In this document: positions 11,561 to 22,748 of the stretch, one piece after another
Position numbering within the stretch: the stretch's first letter is position 1
Layout: each line of letters begins with the position of its first letter
Source of the DNA: Hygrocybe punicea
Lineage: Eukaryota > Basidiomycota > Agaricomycetes > Agaricales > Hygrophoraceae
Reading direction: 5' to 3'
Assembly (NCBI GenBank): GCA_963556145.1
Contig: OY744463.1
Location: 6,510,001 to 6,574,000, forward strand
DNA length: 64,000 nt
Notes under the pieces: model-generated
Told to the model about the DNA's origin: nothing
Databases searched by the model: none
What the model saw: the letters and a program-made list of their open reading frames with translations, nothing else
Made by a program: the position numbers and the translations under genes

Positions 11561-12471
11561 TGCTGCTGCCATTGCCGTGGCGTTGCTGCTGTTGCCGCTG
11601 TTGTCGCTGTTGCCACTGTTGCTGCTGCTGCCGTCACTGCTGCCGTTGTTGCTGCCGCTGCAGGTGCTGCTCCTGCTGCCGTCGCCGTTGCTGCTGCCAC
11701 TGCTGCCGCTGCTGTCATGGCCGTTGCTGCTGCTGCTGCCATTGCCATTGCCGTTGCTGCTGCTGCTGCTGCTGCTGGCCGTCGTGGTTGTCGTTGCCGT
11801 TGTTGTTGCCGCCGCTGGTGGTAATGGTGGTGGTGGTGGTGTTGCAGCTGTCGCACATCCATTGCTGCCAGCGCTGCTGCTTCTGTTGCTGCTGCCGTTG
11901 CTGCCAGTGCTGCTGCTGCTGCTTCTGCTGTTGCTGCTGCTGCTGGCCATTGCCATCGTCGTTGCCTGGTTTCCATAGCCGTTCCCATTTCTGTTGCCGC
12001 CGCTGGTGGTGGTGGTGGTGGTGTTGCAGCTGTCGCGCGTCCGTTGGCATTGGGTTGGCGTTGGCATCCATCTTGTGCCAAGATGGGGGTGGCCGCGACA
12101 TGGTCGCGGTCGAGTTCCCTGTCGCAAATGACATTAGTAAAGTTAAGAAAAGCTTGAAACTGACCTTCGCGTTGAGTGTTGATGTTGTGTTGCGTGAAAG
12201 CTACACGGTCACGGCCGGTCACATGATACCATTTAACACGAAATAGTAAGTCAAGAAATACGAAAAACAAATGAAATAAATACCGTAAAAATAGCTGCGT
12301 TCGCGGTTTGGACGCGGTTTGGAGCCGTTCCGGAAATCTGGCGGGCCTTGAAACCCGGAACTGAACCCACGGTCTGGTTCAGCACTTGGCTGAACTTAGA
12401 CTGAACCTCGGGTTCGGTTCGGGGTTTGAACCGGGTTCAGCTAGGTTCGGAACTGAACTACGGCAACACTA
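11168..12471. mobile_element. Complete non-autonomous hAT-type element with triplet-repeat body
   Basis: The ends are TAGTGTTGCCGAAGTTCAGT and its complement with small differences. Perfect 8-base target duplications AGATGATC occur at 11160-11167 and 12472-12479. Removing it rejoins the gypsy integrase zinc-binding region in frame. The ends carry GAACTGAACC/GGTTCAG subterminal repeats. One exact 54-bp dyad lies at 11359-11412. About 640 bases (11,430-12,060) are imperfect GCT/GTT/GCC triplets. No transposase is present. Confidence 0.85.
11359..11412. repeat. 54-bp dyad motif, best-preserved arms
   Basis: TCCTCGCGAA and TTCGCGAGGT stand exactly symmetrically about CAATTG at 11383-11388. Total span is 54 bases. 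Confidence 0.75.
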
Positions 12472-13552
12472 AGATGATCATGTTTGGAGCATAAGATCTG
12501 AAGTATTAGGTCATTGACATCGGGGACATAGATACAATTATTGAGGCATAAAAGGCCTAAATCATTGATAGACCAGCGAGGATCTGCGTTGGAGGTGATA
12601 CAAGAAATGTGTCTGGAGGCAGGAGAAGCCTGGAGATGATATCGGAGTGGAAGGATTCGACGTCCATGGTGACTCTGGTGCCAAGGACAATGTCTTCAAG
12701 GGAAGTAGCTCTGAGGGATGAAGCCAATTGTTCTGGTCCAAAAACAGGGCGGAAATTGTGTGGATTGGCTGTGGCATAGTCACTATCTCCCCCTTTTGGG
12801 TAGATGTCCCAGTGTCAAGTAAGGGTATCAGGCTTAGTTCCAAGCTTGCCTGGATGGAACCAGATAACAAAATTAAAGCAGGAAAGGAACTCCAACCAGC
12901 GAGCTTAATGGCGAGTAAGCAGGCGGATGGTGGAAAAGTACTCCAAGTTCTTGTGATTGGTGATAACATCAATCAGAGTAGCAGTACCTTCCAAGTAATG
13001 CTGCCAGGCAGTGAAAGCATCAAAGATGGCAAGGAGTTCCTTGTCATGGGTATTGTAGTTCAACTCCAAGTCCAAAAGGATATGAGACTGGAATGCAACT
13101 GGGTGAATCTCACTGTCAGGATGTCAAACAGAGAGAATGGAGGCAATGGCATAATTGGAGGCATCGGTCTCTACCAGAGTGTCAAACTCCAGGGACCAAT
13201 GGGAAAGGACCAGAGCTGAAAGGAAAGTGATTTCAGCTTGTTGAGAGCAGAACAACAATTATCATCAAAATTCCACTGTAATCCCTTGTGAGTGAGGCGA
13301 GTAAGCAGAATAGTGACAGAAGAATAGTGCAGAATGAAATGCCAGTAAAAATTAGTGAATCTGAGAAAGGACTGATCTTCTGGGGCTCAGGCCAATCCTG
13401 GATAGTTTGGACCTTGGCAGGGTCCATAGAAAGACCTTGGGGAGAAAGAATGTAACCCAGGTATTCCACCATGTCGACACTGAAAGAACACTTCTTGGCA
13501 TTGGCATACAGACCATGTTTCCAGAGCCAGTGGAGAACTTCGCAGACATGCT
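12472..13552 (-). pseudogene. Ty3/gypsy reverse transcriptase C-terminus and RNase H
   Basis: The minus strand gives HVCEVLHWLWKHGLYANAKKC and then VEYLGYILSPQGLSMDPAKV, the end of the reverse transcriptase. RNase H and connection sequence follow in shifting frames: NHKNLEYF, LTRQQARWLEFLSCFNFVI and KPDTLTRRWDIYPK. The upstream half of the polymerase is at 24273-25275, beyond the solo-LTR insertion. Frameshifts show it is inactive. Confidence 0.85.
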
Positions 13553-13699
13553 CTGTTGTAGAGGGTTGACCTCCCCCTGAGTCTGTATTGTCAATATCTC
13601 ACAAATCTGGATGAACCCAACACCTCCAAACGACTTGCATTCCAACCTGATGTAACCCGATGTGATGTGACACGATGTGACCCGACATGACCCGACATG

Positions 13700-16195
13700 A
13701 CCTGACCTTCCCACACTACCAGCCTTATAAGGCTGGTTGAACACGTTGTAGTAGGGACTAGGGGTCCCTACTGGGTGCCTCAGTGGTCTCGGGTGGTGTG
13801 ACAAGCTGAAGTCTCATATCCTATCTAAGACATCATGTAATCCTACGGAGCGATCACGTGATCTACTAGTAGTAGTGGGGCACTACCCACTACTACAACG
13901 TGTCTCAACCAGCCTTATAAGGCTGAAAAGCGTTATTTCCCAATACCGGGCATAAACCTTGCCCCAATACTACCCTTTGTACTAAGTCATAGATATCATT
14001 CTAAATACAGTAAATACCTGTTCGGGTAACACTTCCGATGTCAGGAACAAGGGTGCTGATGGCCCGGAACTTTCCCGTCACCGTTGCCACGGCCCTGCCC
14101 ATCACAACAGGGTCCCTTGCTCATTGTCGGCAATGATGAGCTCAACTAATTCCTCATCCCGCCGTTTCTTTCCTTAGATTTTTGCATATGTCATGTATTA
14201 GTACTACTACATGATATCTAGAGACTAATATACATGAAAAAAAGCGAAATAAATGAGAAATAAAAGAAATATAAAATAGGGATACATGGGGTGCTGGAAC
14301 TGAACTGGTGGGTACTCACCTTCACAGAGGGGTTGGACTTGGTCCACCCTTGATGAGGAAGGGCCCCAGGGGGTGGGTAAGGAGTGGGGAGTATGCTGGG
14401 GGTTGGGGAAGGGGAGCCTGGGAAGGGGTCAGCAATGGGTGGTGGGGAAGAGGTAGGGATGCGATTTGGGTGGGGGAAAAGGATATGGGATGGATGGAGG
14501 AGGGTTTCTGGCTCCGAACGAGCGGCAGGAAGGGGTCAGTATGTGGGAGGAAAGGCCGGAGGGGAGGGGTACTTACCTACGCCATTAAGGCCCCCCATGG
14601 CCGTCCCTGTATTCCACCATTAATAAAAACACTGGGGACATCATCCTCGATGTCCCCAGCGGCCCCGTCGTGGTTTTCGCCATCCCGATCAGTCCCGTCA
14701 TCGAGTTGCGCGAGGGTGGTGATGGCGGCGGCTGTGGCGACTATACCTCGACAACGACAGCACCGTTGATGACGCCATCGCCGTGGGCAACATTCTACAT
14801 CACCTTCATCGTGTTCGTTGCTGTGCGCCCATGCCGCTGCCGCTAGTTCCGATGTTCGAGGCCGTTGGTTGAAAACGGCGGGGGTGCCCCTACTCAGTTT
14901 TGAGGGTGTCCAGAGGGATGCGCTTGGTGCGAATCGTCGCCGACGTCCTCCTCCTCCTCATTTCTGTCGTGGTTGAGGTGGTAGAGTGTGGGAGTGTGGC
15001 GGGGGGCAAGTTGGAAGCGGGCATGTGGTAGTAAAAGGCAAGTGGCTGAACATATGACTCTTATCCTCTTCACCACCACCAACCCCGTGTTTGGCGACAC
15101 TCCCACACTCTACCACCTCAACCATGACAGAAACGAGGAGGAGGACAACGTCGGCGACGATTCGCACCAAGTGCATCCCTCTGGACACCCTCAAAACCGA
15201 GTAGGGGCGCCCCCGCCATTTTCAACCAACGGCCTCAAACATCGGAACTAGCAGCAGCGGTGTGGGCGCACAGCAATGAACGCGACGAAGGCGATGTAGA
15301 ATGTTGCCCACAGCGATGGCGTCGTCAACAGCGCCGTCGTTGTCGAGGTATAGTCGCCACAACCGCCGCTATCACCACCCTCGTGCAACTCGATGACGGG
15401 ACCGATTGGGATGGCAAAAACCACGATGGGGCCGCTGGGGACATTGAGGATGATGTCCCCAGTGTTTTTATTAACGGTGGAATACAGGGACGGCCGTGGG
15501 GGGCCTTAATGGCATAGGTAAGTACCCCTCCCCTCTGGCCTTTCCTCCCACATACTGACCCCTTCCTGCCGCTCGTTCGGGGCCGGAAACCCTCCCCCAT
15601 CCATCCCATATCCTTTTTCCCCACCCAAATCGCATCCCTACCTCTTCCCCACCACCCATTGCTGACCCCTTCCCAGGCTCCCCTTCCCCGACCCCCAGCA
15701 TACTCCCCACTCCTTACCCACCCCCTGGGGCCCTTCCTCATCAAGGGTGGACCAAGTCCGACCCCTCTGTGAAGGTGAGTACCCACCACTTCAGTTCCAG
15801 CACCCCATGTATCCCCATTTTATATTTCTTTTATTTCTCATTTATTTCGCTTTTTTTCATGTATATTAGTCTCTAGATATCATGTAGTAGTACTAATACA
15901 TGACATATGCAAAAATCTAAGGAAAGAAACGGCAGGACGAGGAATTAGTTGAGCTCATCGTCGGCGCAAGGGACCCTGTTGTGATGGGCGGGACCATGGC
16001 AACGGTGATGGGAAAGTTCCGGGCCATCAGCACCCTTGTTCCTGACATCGGAAGTGTTGCCGGAACAGGTATTACTGTATTTAGAATGCTATCTATGACT
16101 TAGTACAAAACGTAGTATTGGGGCAGGGTTTATGCCCGGTGTTGGGAAATAACACTTTTCAGCCTTATAAGGCTGGTCGTGTGGGAAGGTCAGGT
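13700..16195. mobile_element. 2.5-kb foldback element with about 1.1-kb inverted arms
   Basis: The sequence from about 13700 to 15000 (apart from the MITE at 13736-13909) is the near-identical inverted copy of about 15095-16195, around a spacer of about 100 bases. The outer ends are ACCTGACCTTCCCACAC and its complement. It sits inside the solo LTR. The target duplication is unclear because the LTR has repeated CCCGACATG there. The arms contain GGGGA-rich low-complexity sequence giving long frames on both strands, which I do not take as genes. Confidence 0.8.
13736..13909. mobile_element. 174-bp MITE within the left foldback arm
   Basis: The inverted ends are GTTGAACACGTTGTAGTAGG and GTTGAGACACGTTGTAGTAG (complement). 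It is flanked by direct copies of the palindrome CAGCCTTATAAGGCTG (13720-13735 and 13910-13925). The right foldback arm has only one copy of that palindrome at the matching place, so this piece arrived after the foldback formed. The true target duplication cannot be resolved because the flank is palindromic. Confidence 0.7.
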
Positions 16196-16486
16196 GCCCG
16201 ACATATGCCGCTTTGTCACAGCCACTTTTGGACCAAATCCGTTAGGCTCATGAGCCCCAGAGTCCCAATTCTAGGAGATGGATCTCATCGGACTAGTGTT
16301 GGGGAAGTTCGGTTTGGTCCGGTTTGGGGCCTTTTTGCCCAAACCGGAAACCGAATGGTCCGGTTTTCCACCCAAAGTCCCCAAACCAGACCGAAACCGA
16401 TGCAAACGGTTTGCATCGGTTCGGTTTCGGTCCAAACGCGGTCTGAACCGCGGACCGCTAGTGCTCAGTGCCCCTGCACCATTCTG

Positions 16487-16540
16487 ACCTCGCAACAGTG
16501 CTGCGCACATCAATTGACATGGCCAGCCTGTTTGCGAGGT
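16487..16540. repeat. 54-bp dyad motif
   Basis: ACCTCGCAAC left and TTTGCGAGGT right are exactly symmetrical about CAATTG at 16511-16516. Total span is 54 bases. Confidence 0.75.
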
Positions 16541-16830
16541 GAGATTGGGGTGCTGGGGTGCTGGCACACCCTGCGCCGGCATTGAGCCGCATGCGGGCTT
16601 CTCCATGGGTGTCCCGACGCGTCACACGCGTTGTACATGCGATGTGGGTTGACCGCGTTGGCCGTTTTCGGTGGACGCGTGATGGTGGTGGTGGTGGTGG
16701 TGGTGGTGGTGCCCCACGCTGTAGAGGGTCGACGTCCCTCTGAGTCCGTATCATCAATATATCACGAATCCGGACCAACCCGATGCCGCCATTCGACTTG
16801 CATTCGAACCCGACGTAACCCGACGCAACC

Positions 16831-16865
16831 CGACGTGACGTGACGTGACGTGACCCGACGTGACC
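16831..16865 (+). promoter_or_regulatory. U3 TGACGTG repeats
   Basis: Three tandem GACGT units (GACGTGACGTGACGTGACC) lie about 330 bases upstream of the LTR TATA box, followed by another CGACGTGACC. TGACGTGA resembles bZIP (CREB/ATF-type) half sites. The repeats are intact in all four young LTRs and decayed in the old copies. The regulatory role is an inference. Confidence 0.45.
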
Positions 16866-17187
16866 AACATAACCCGACGTATGCCGCTTCGTCACAGCCG
16901 CTCTCAGACCAAATCCGGCAGCCTCAAACGCCTCGGAGTTCCAATTCCAGGAGATGGATCTCTTCGGACTCAATCCCCGACTTCGGATTTACTTTATTTA
17001 TGCATCCCCTCGTCCTTTCGGAGATATGTAGGACTTTCTAGATCTTTTCCTTGCATATTCGTTTTCCCCTCCATTTCCTGTCTTCGTTGCTTTGCAACCC
17101 CCCTTTCCACTTCCCCATTCCAGTGTTTCTTTGTAGTTTCTATCGGCCGAAGTAGACATGTCCGAAAGTAGCTACACACTCATGTAC

Positions 17188-17194
17188 TATAAAA
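17188..17194 (+). promoter_or_regulatory. LTR TATA box
   Basis: TATAAAA is followed by a GGTCCCCGACGACC motif and an A-run. The same arrangement is in every full LTR (for example tataaaa at 40905-40911). Transcription would start about 30 bases downstream, marking the U3/R border. Confidence 0.6.
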
Positions 17195-17627
17195 ACGGTC
17201 CCCGACGACCGTACAAAAAAAGATACCCTTAGTCCCCGTTTCCCTCATAGTCAGAATCGCCTTTTAATCCCTTCAAATGCTCGTCCATGTAGACCCTTAG
17301 CTTTTTATAGTCCTCTTCGTCGTCTTCATCGTTGTTTCCGTATATTCGTTCATCGTTTCCGACCCGACCCGACCCGACCCGCCGTACCCGACATCGTCGG
17401 CATCGTCGGGTTCTTTATTATTTGTCCGTTTTCACTCCATTCATCGCCGGCTTCGTCGTTATTAGTCCAGTTTTACACGGCGGCTTTACTTTTACTAACA
17501 TTCCCTTCTTTTACTTCTATTCCCGACACTGAATTATCCAGTCACTTCTACGCTGACACCCACAGGATAGGATCTTTATATTATTTCTTTATATAGTTCC
17601 GAAGCCACCAAGAACCCGCATCTACAT

Positions 17628-17645
17628 CTGGAGCCCACCGCGAGG
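17628..17645 (+). promoter_or_regulatory. Probable primer-binding site
   Basis: TGGAGCCCACCGCGAGGA starts two bases after the 5' LTR. TGG matches the CCA end of a tRNA, as in other LTR elements. The same sequence follows the 5' LTR of element 2 at 41348. I did not identify the tRNA. Confidence 0.55.
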
Positions 17646-18289
17646 ATAATTCAGTGTCATCATTCATTCATTCCATAACCCTACACTTTCCTTTCGTCAT
17701 CTCGAAATAACCCTTGCTGCAGCACTCTACACATCCGACTCCCGTTACCCAACCTCTTTACATCCGACATCCGATGCCTCGACAATCCAATCGCCAACTG
17801 CCACACTATCATTTGGGTTTGATTCTCATAATATTTTCTCTTCTTTAACGACTACGATTGTCTAGTATCACGTACAACTTCGAACCCGCTCTTGCGCGGC
17901 CGACCCAACGGCCGTTTACCGCTTTAGGAAACTTGCACAGCCACGATCCAACACTCTCGTTTTCGACTCGAACTTCGTCACATCCACCGTCCACAATCGT
18001 TTATAGACCTCCAACACGCTCGGAATCCCAATCCCCACCGATACCCGTCGAAAAACCGCGACCGGAAAGCCCCAAAACATCGACTCGCCCAACGGCACTC
18101 ACGCGTCACTCACAACTTGGAACAGACGGATCGCCGTGCAACGGGTTTAGCCTGTGCACCCCCAGCCGCTCGCGTCTAAGAACTCGCACTTGTCACCGAA
18201 TACAAGCCTTGACATGCCCCCGTCGTCTGAGCCCGCGAAGTTACCAGCAAACCACGTCACCGCCCTCCACGAGTCCGTACGAGCAGCCC

Positions 18290-19460
18290 CGCCGCATTCG
18301 AGCCCTCAACACCGTGCTATAGCCCCACGACACCAGTCCCGAGCCCTCACGAGCCGTCCTCGCCATTATCGAGCCCCCAACACGTCGCCACGTCATCCCT
18401 CCTCGTGCCCCCGCCTAGTCGACATCTCCGGCCGCTCACGCCCTCGATGGACACCCCGTCACCTCGCACCGCTTCCCAGAGTCCCACATCGCCCTTCGCA
18501 AGCCCTCACGAGCCGTCCTCGCCGTCATCGACCCCTCACGCGTTGCCACGTCATCCTTCCTCGTACTCGACATCACCGGCCGCTCAAGTCCTCGTTGGAC
18601 CACCCTCCGCTTTGCACTAGTTCCCAAGTCCCCACAACGCCCCTCGCGAGCTCTCACGAGTCGTCTTCGCCGTCATCAATGCCCCACACGCGTGCCACGT
18701 CAACCAACCTCAAGCCCCCGCGAAGTCGACATCTCCGGCCGTCCACGCCCTCGTTGGACCTCCCCGTCGTCTCGTACCGCTTCCTACAGCCCCACGACAC
18801 CACTCGCGAGCCCTCACGAGCCATTCTCGCCGTCATCGACCCCTCACGCGTCGCCACGTCATCCTTCCTCGTGTCCCCGCGTACTCGACATCCCCGGCCG
18901 CTCACGCCCTCGTCGGACCTCCACGTCGCCTCGTACCGCTTCCTACGGCCCTACGACGCCCCTCGCGAGCTCTCACGAGCCATCCTCGCCGTCATCGACC
19001 CTCACGCGTCACCACGTCATCCTTCCTCGTGCCCCCCGTACTCGACATCCCCGGCCGCTCACGTCCTCGTTGGACCATCCGCCGCTTCGTACAGCCTCCC
19101 AGAGCCCCACACCGTCGTTCGTAAGCCAGTACAGGCCGTCCTCGCCATTATCGATACCCCACGCCGCGCCACGTCACCCGGCTTCGTGCCCCAGCTAAAG
19201 TCGACGTCTCCGGCCGCTTACGCCCTCGTTGGACCTCCCCGTCGCCTCGTACCGTTTCCTACAGCCCCACGACACCCTTCGCGAGCCCACACGAGTCGTC
19301 TTCGCCGTTATCGAAGCCCCAACCGCTTACCACGTCATCCCTCCTCGTGCCCTCGCCTACTCGACACCCCGGCCGCTCACGTCCTCGTTGGACCACCCGC
19401 TGCTTCCCACTAGTTCCCAGCACCCCACATCGCCCTCGCAAACCCCTACAAGCTGTCCCC
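18290..19460 (+). repeat. Tandem array of about 160-bp units in element 1
   Basis: The core CCGGCCGCTCACGCCCTCG recurs near 18430, 18571, 18736, 18893, 19051, 19211 and 19371, with steps of 141-165 and mostly 157-160 bases. Units also share CCCCACGAC, GCGAGCCCTCACGAG and CCACGTCA blocks. Units are diverged from each other, so the array is old although the element is young. Confidence 0.8.
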
Positions 19461-21025
19461 GTTATATTAGAGCTTCCAACGCCATGCCACGTCACCCAAC
19501 GGCCTACCACCGCGTTCTCTCATCCAGGACCAACGACCACCGCGTACGACCACTACCACACCCACGTTCACGCCTCCGCACCTCGACATGGCTCCATACT
19601 GCCCCAAACACGTCCGCCCCCGTCCCTCGTCGTCCCACGCAAGCGGCCACGTCACCTACGTCACCCCGTCGACTCCCACTCTCGACCCCCGCTTCCCAGC
19701 CGTCCCCGTCCTCGCCCACTCCCCCTCGACCACCTACGTCCTCGACCAACCCCACGACGTCCCTCTCGCGAGCCCAAACGAAGCCCCGTTGGGTTACGCC
19801 CGCGAAACCGTGACCACCGGCCGCCCAAACCCGTTCCACGACCCGACAGACCATTGTCAAATCCCCACGCAACTATCCGCCACGAAAACATCACGAAGAC
19901 GCCACCCGTATCACCCCAATCCATCTCCCCGCCCACGCCGTCCGCCCCCGTCTCCAACATCTCCCTACACCATACCCCAGCCTCGATCACCCGTCACCCG
20001 CTCCCCCGGCCTCCAGCACCCTCGAACGACCTCACGCAACCACGATCCACGTCATGCAACACCACGTCCCTTCGTATCCGCCCACGTCATCCGCCTCCGT
20101 TTCCCAACATTGCCCTATCCCGTACCGCCGACCTCGACCACCCGTTACCCGCTTCCCTCGACAACCCGCAGCGTCGAACAACCCCATGCAACCATGATCC
20201 ACGCCTCGCAACCACGTTCCGTCTCATCCGCTCACGTCGTCCGTCCCCGTCTCCCTACGTCGCCCTATGCCATACCGCCACACCCGACAACCCGTTGTCA
20301 ACCTACCCGCTACACCGGGTTCCGGTTCCGGATCCGCGACTCGCATCACAGCACCCGACTACGAACCCGGACGCGTTCCCAACGATTCCGCGGCATCCGG
20401 TTCCGGTTCCGGCTCAATTCGAGCACCAGTGCTCAATTCGAGCATGAGGTTCCGGTTCCGGTTTCACATCTCGTACCCGCCACATTCGCACTCCCGTACC
20501 CACCGAACCCGACCCTACGAAAACCCCTCACCGTCCATCGGCATAAGAAATATATACATAGATAGATTAAATAAATCAAAAAGAAAGAAAAATGTCAGAG
20601 ATAAAAGAAAGATAAAAAGAAACACTCGTTCCCGACACACCCGGCACCCGCATAATCCACCCGACGTACCCGACACACCCGCTTACGAATCCGTCGCACC
20701 CAACGAACCCGCTTACGAACCCGCCGCACCCGCTTACGAACCCGACACGTCGCTTCACTCGTTCCCCACGCACCCGACTCATCCGCTCACGCACCCGCAT
20801 TAAACCCATTTGACATCGTTCTCCGCTTTCCATGACCCACCGTTTCCACCACCGTTTCGACCCAGACACAATGTTCCCTGTCTCGGCTTCAATTTCCAAA
20901 CCACCCGACTTTATATTTCAGTTCCATGGGGGGGAATGCTTCCCCACGGGTCCAAGCCGGTGCTGAACCGCCTAGTATGAGGCTGATATCACAGCCGTTG
21001 ATTATCGCCCCCATATTAGTATTGA

Positions 21026-21255
21026 CATATTGAACCTCCGCCATCGTCTATCGAACCTCTGCCACCGTCTATCGAACCTCCGCCATCGTATATCGAACCT
21101 CCGTCGTCGTCCATCGAACCTCCGTTTTCGTCATATCGAACCTCCGTCGTCGTCTATCGAACCTCCGCCACCGTCTATCGAACCTCCGCCATCGTATATC
21201 GAACCTCCGTCGTCGTCTATCGAACCCCCGTTTTCGTCATATCGTATTGAACAAC
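21026..21255 (+). repeat. 21-bp minisatellite in element 1
   Basis: Repeated units of the type ATCGAACCTCCGCCATCGTCT, with CCGTCGTCG and TTTTCGTCAT variants. The same array recurs in element 2 at 44385-44575. Confidence 0.85.
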
Positions 21256-21841
21256 CACCGTCGTCATATCTACTCCTACGCCACCGTTTCCGCCACCCGT
21301 TGACACAGCCACCAAAGCCGCCGACCCTAACTCGACCCGCCTAGATCGTCTTTGTCATCCGCTTGTGTTTTATTTCGTTTCCGCTCCTGCCTTACTCGTC
21401 TCCGTCACCCGCCCCCAATCCTATGTCACGTTTAGTTTTATCCTGACTTGATTTCTATCGCGTCCCCTCTTTCCGATACCCGACATTTATTTATTTTCTC
21501 ATCTATTTTGCGTTTCCACTCCCCACTTGTCCCGTTTTTGTAGCTTTCCATCTCTTCTTTCATTTCCGCTCAGTTCCCTTTTCCCCGGTTCTATGTATTT
21601 TGTTTCCCTTTCCTCGACACCGGCTTCACCCATTTTGTTCCCCATTCGCCGCTCTCAGCCTCCGACCATCCATCGAGTTCCGCTAGTCACCATCCGCTCT
21701 CCCCCTTTGCATTGTCCACAACCCGCCTCGTCCCGTCGAGCCCAATTCCATGACCAGCACGTCGGCCTCATCTCACACATCCGAGTCCCAAGTCCACGTA
21801 GTATCGACCAGGGATGGTCTTTATTTAAAGTACCCTGGAGA

Positions 21842-22748
21842 TGTAGAGGGTCGACGTCCCTCTGAGTCCGTATCATCAATATATCACGAATCCGGACCAA
21901 CCCGATGCCGCCATTCGACTTGCATTCGAACCCGACGTAACCCGACGCAACCCGACGTGACGTGACGTGACGTGACCCGACGTGACCAACATAACCCGAC
22001 GTATGCCGCTTCGTCACAGCCGCTCTCAGACCAAATCCGGCAGCCTCAAACGCCTCGGAGTTCCAATTCCAGGAGATGGATCTCTTCGGACTCAATCCCC
22101 GACTTCGGATTTACTTTATTTATGCATCCCCTCGTCCTTTCGGAGATATGTAGGACTTTCTAGATCTTTTCCTTGCATATTCGTTTTCCCCTCCATTTCC
22201 TGTCTTCGTTGCTTTGCAACCCCCCTTTCCACTTCCCCATTCCAGTGTTTCTTTGTAGTTTCTATCGGCCGAAGTAGACATGTCCGAAAGTAGCTACACA
22301 CTCATGTACTATAAAAACGGTCCCCGACGACCGTACAAAAAAAGATACCCTTAGTCCCCGTTTCCCTCATAGTCAGAATCGCCTTTTAATCCCTTCAAAT
22401 GCTCGTCCATGTAGACCCTTAGCTTTTTATAGTCCTCTTCGTCGTCTTCATCGTTGTTTCCGTATATTCGTTCATCGTTTCCGACCCGACCCGACCCGAC
22501 CCGCCGTACCCGACATCGTCGGCATCGTCGGGTTCTTTATTATTTGTCCGTTTTCACTCCATTCATCGCCGGCTTCGTCGTTATTAGTCCAGTTTTACAC
22601 GGCGGCTTTACTTTTACTAACATTCCCTTCTTTTACTTCTATTCCCGACACTGAATTATCCAGTCACTTCTACGCTGACACCCACAGGTTAGGATCTTTA
22701 TATTATTTCTTTATATAGTTCCGAAGCCACCAAGAACCCGCATCTACA
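21842..22748 (+). repeat. 3' LTR of element 1
   Basis: Matches the 5' LTR except one base near its end. The preceding AAAGTACCCTGGAGA is a weak polypurine tract. Confidence 0.92.

Larger units (their letters stand above)
16720..17626 (+). repeat. 5' LTR of element 1
   Basis: Starts TGTAGAGGGTCGACGTCCCT, where AGAGGG and CCCTCT could pair as a terminal hairpin, and ends CGCATCTACA. Identical, bar one base, to 21842-22748. Confidence 0.92.
16720..22748 (+). mobile_element. Young non-autonomous LTR retrotransposon, element 1
   Basis: Two 907-base LTRs (16720-17626 and 21842-22748) flank 4.2 kb. They start TGTAGA and end TCTACA. I saw one difference between them (a T to A near the 3' end), so the insertion is recent. 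Flanking 4-base duplications are ACGC at 16716-16719 and 22749-22752. The interior has no Gag, protease, reverse transcriptase or integrase motif in any frame. It is dense in CGA and CCG codons and free of stops over long stretches, so open frames appear by composition. It must be mobilised in trans. Confidence 0.88.

Noticed and set aside
11188..12270. Open frames of up to 360 codons (poly-Ala, poly-Gln, poly-Leu)
   Set aside because: They cover a GCT/GTT microsatellite inside a hAT element with no start context or domain, and appear in several frames at once.
14308..15789. Mirror-image 153-154 codon frames in the foldback arms
   Set aside because: They are the same low-complexity GGG-rich sequence in inverted arms, with no recognisable domain.
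17858..20803. Pro/Arg/Ser-rich frames of 300-420 codons in LTR element 1
   Set aside because: Stop-poor, CG-rich tandem repeats explain them. Frames are not kept in the same order or length in element 2 (41613-43986), and no Gag or Pol motif is present.
21026..21255. CRISPR-like regularly spaced repeat
   Set aside because: The 21-bp units are contiguous with variant endings and no unique spacers. It is a minisatellite in a eukaryotic transposon.
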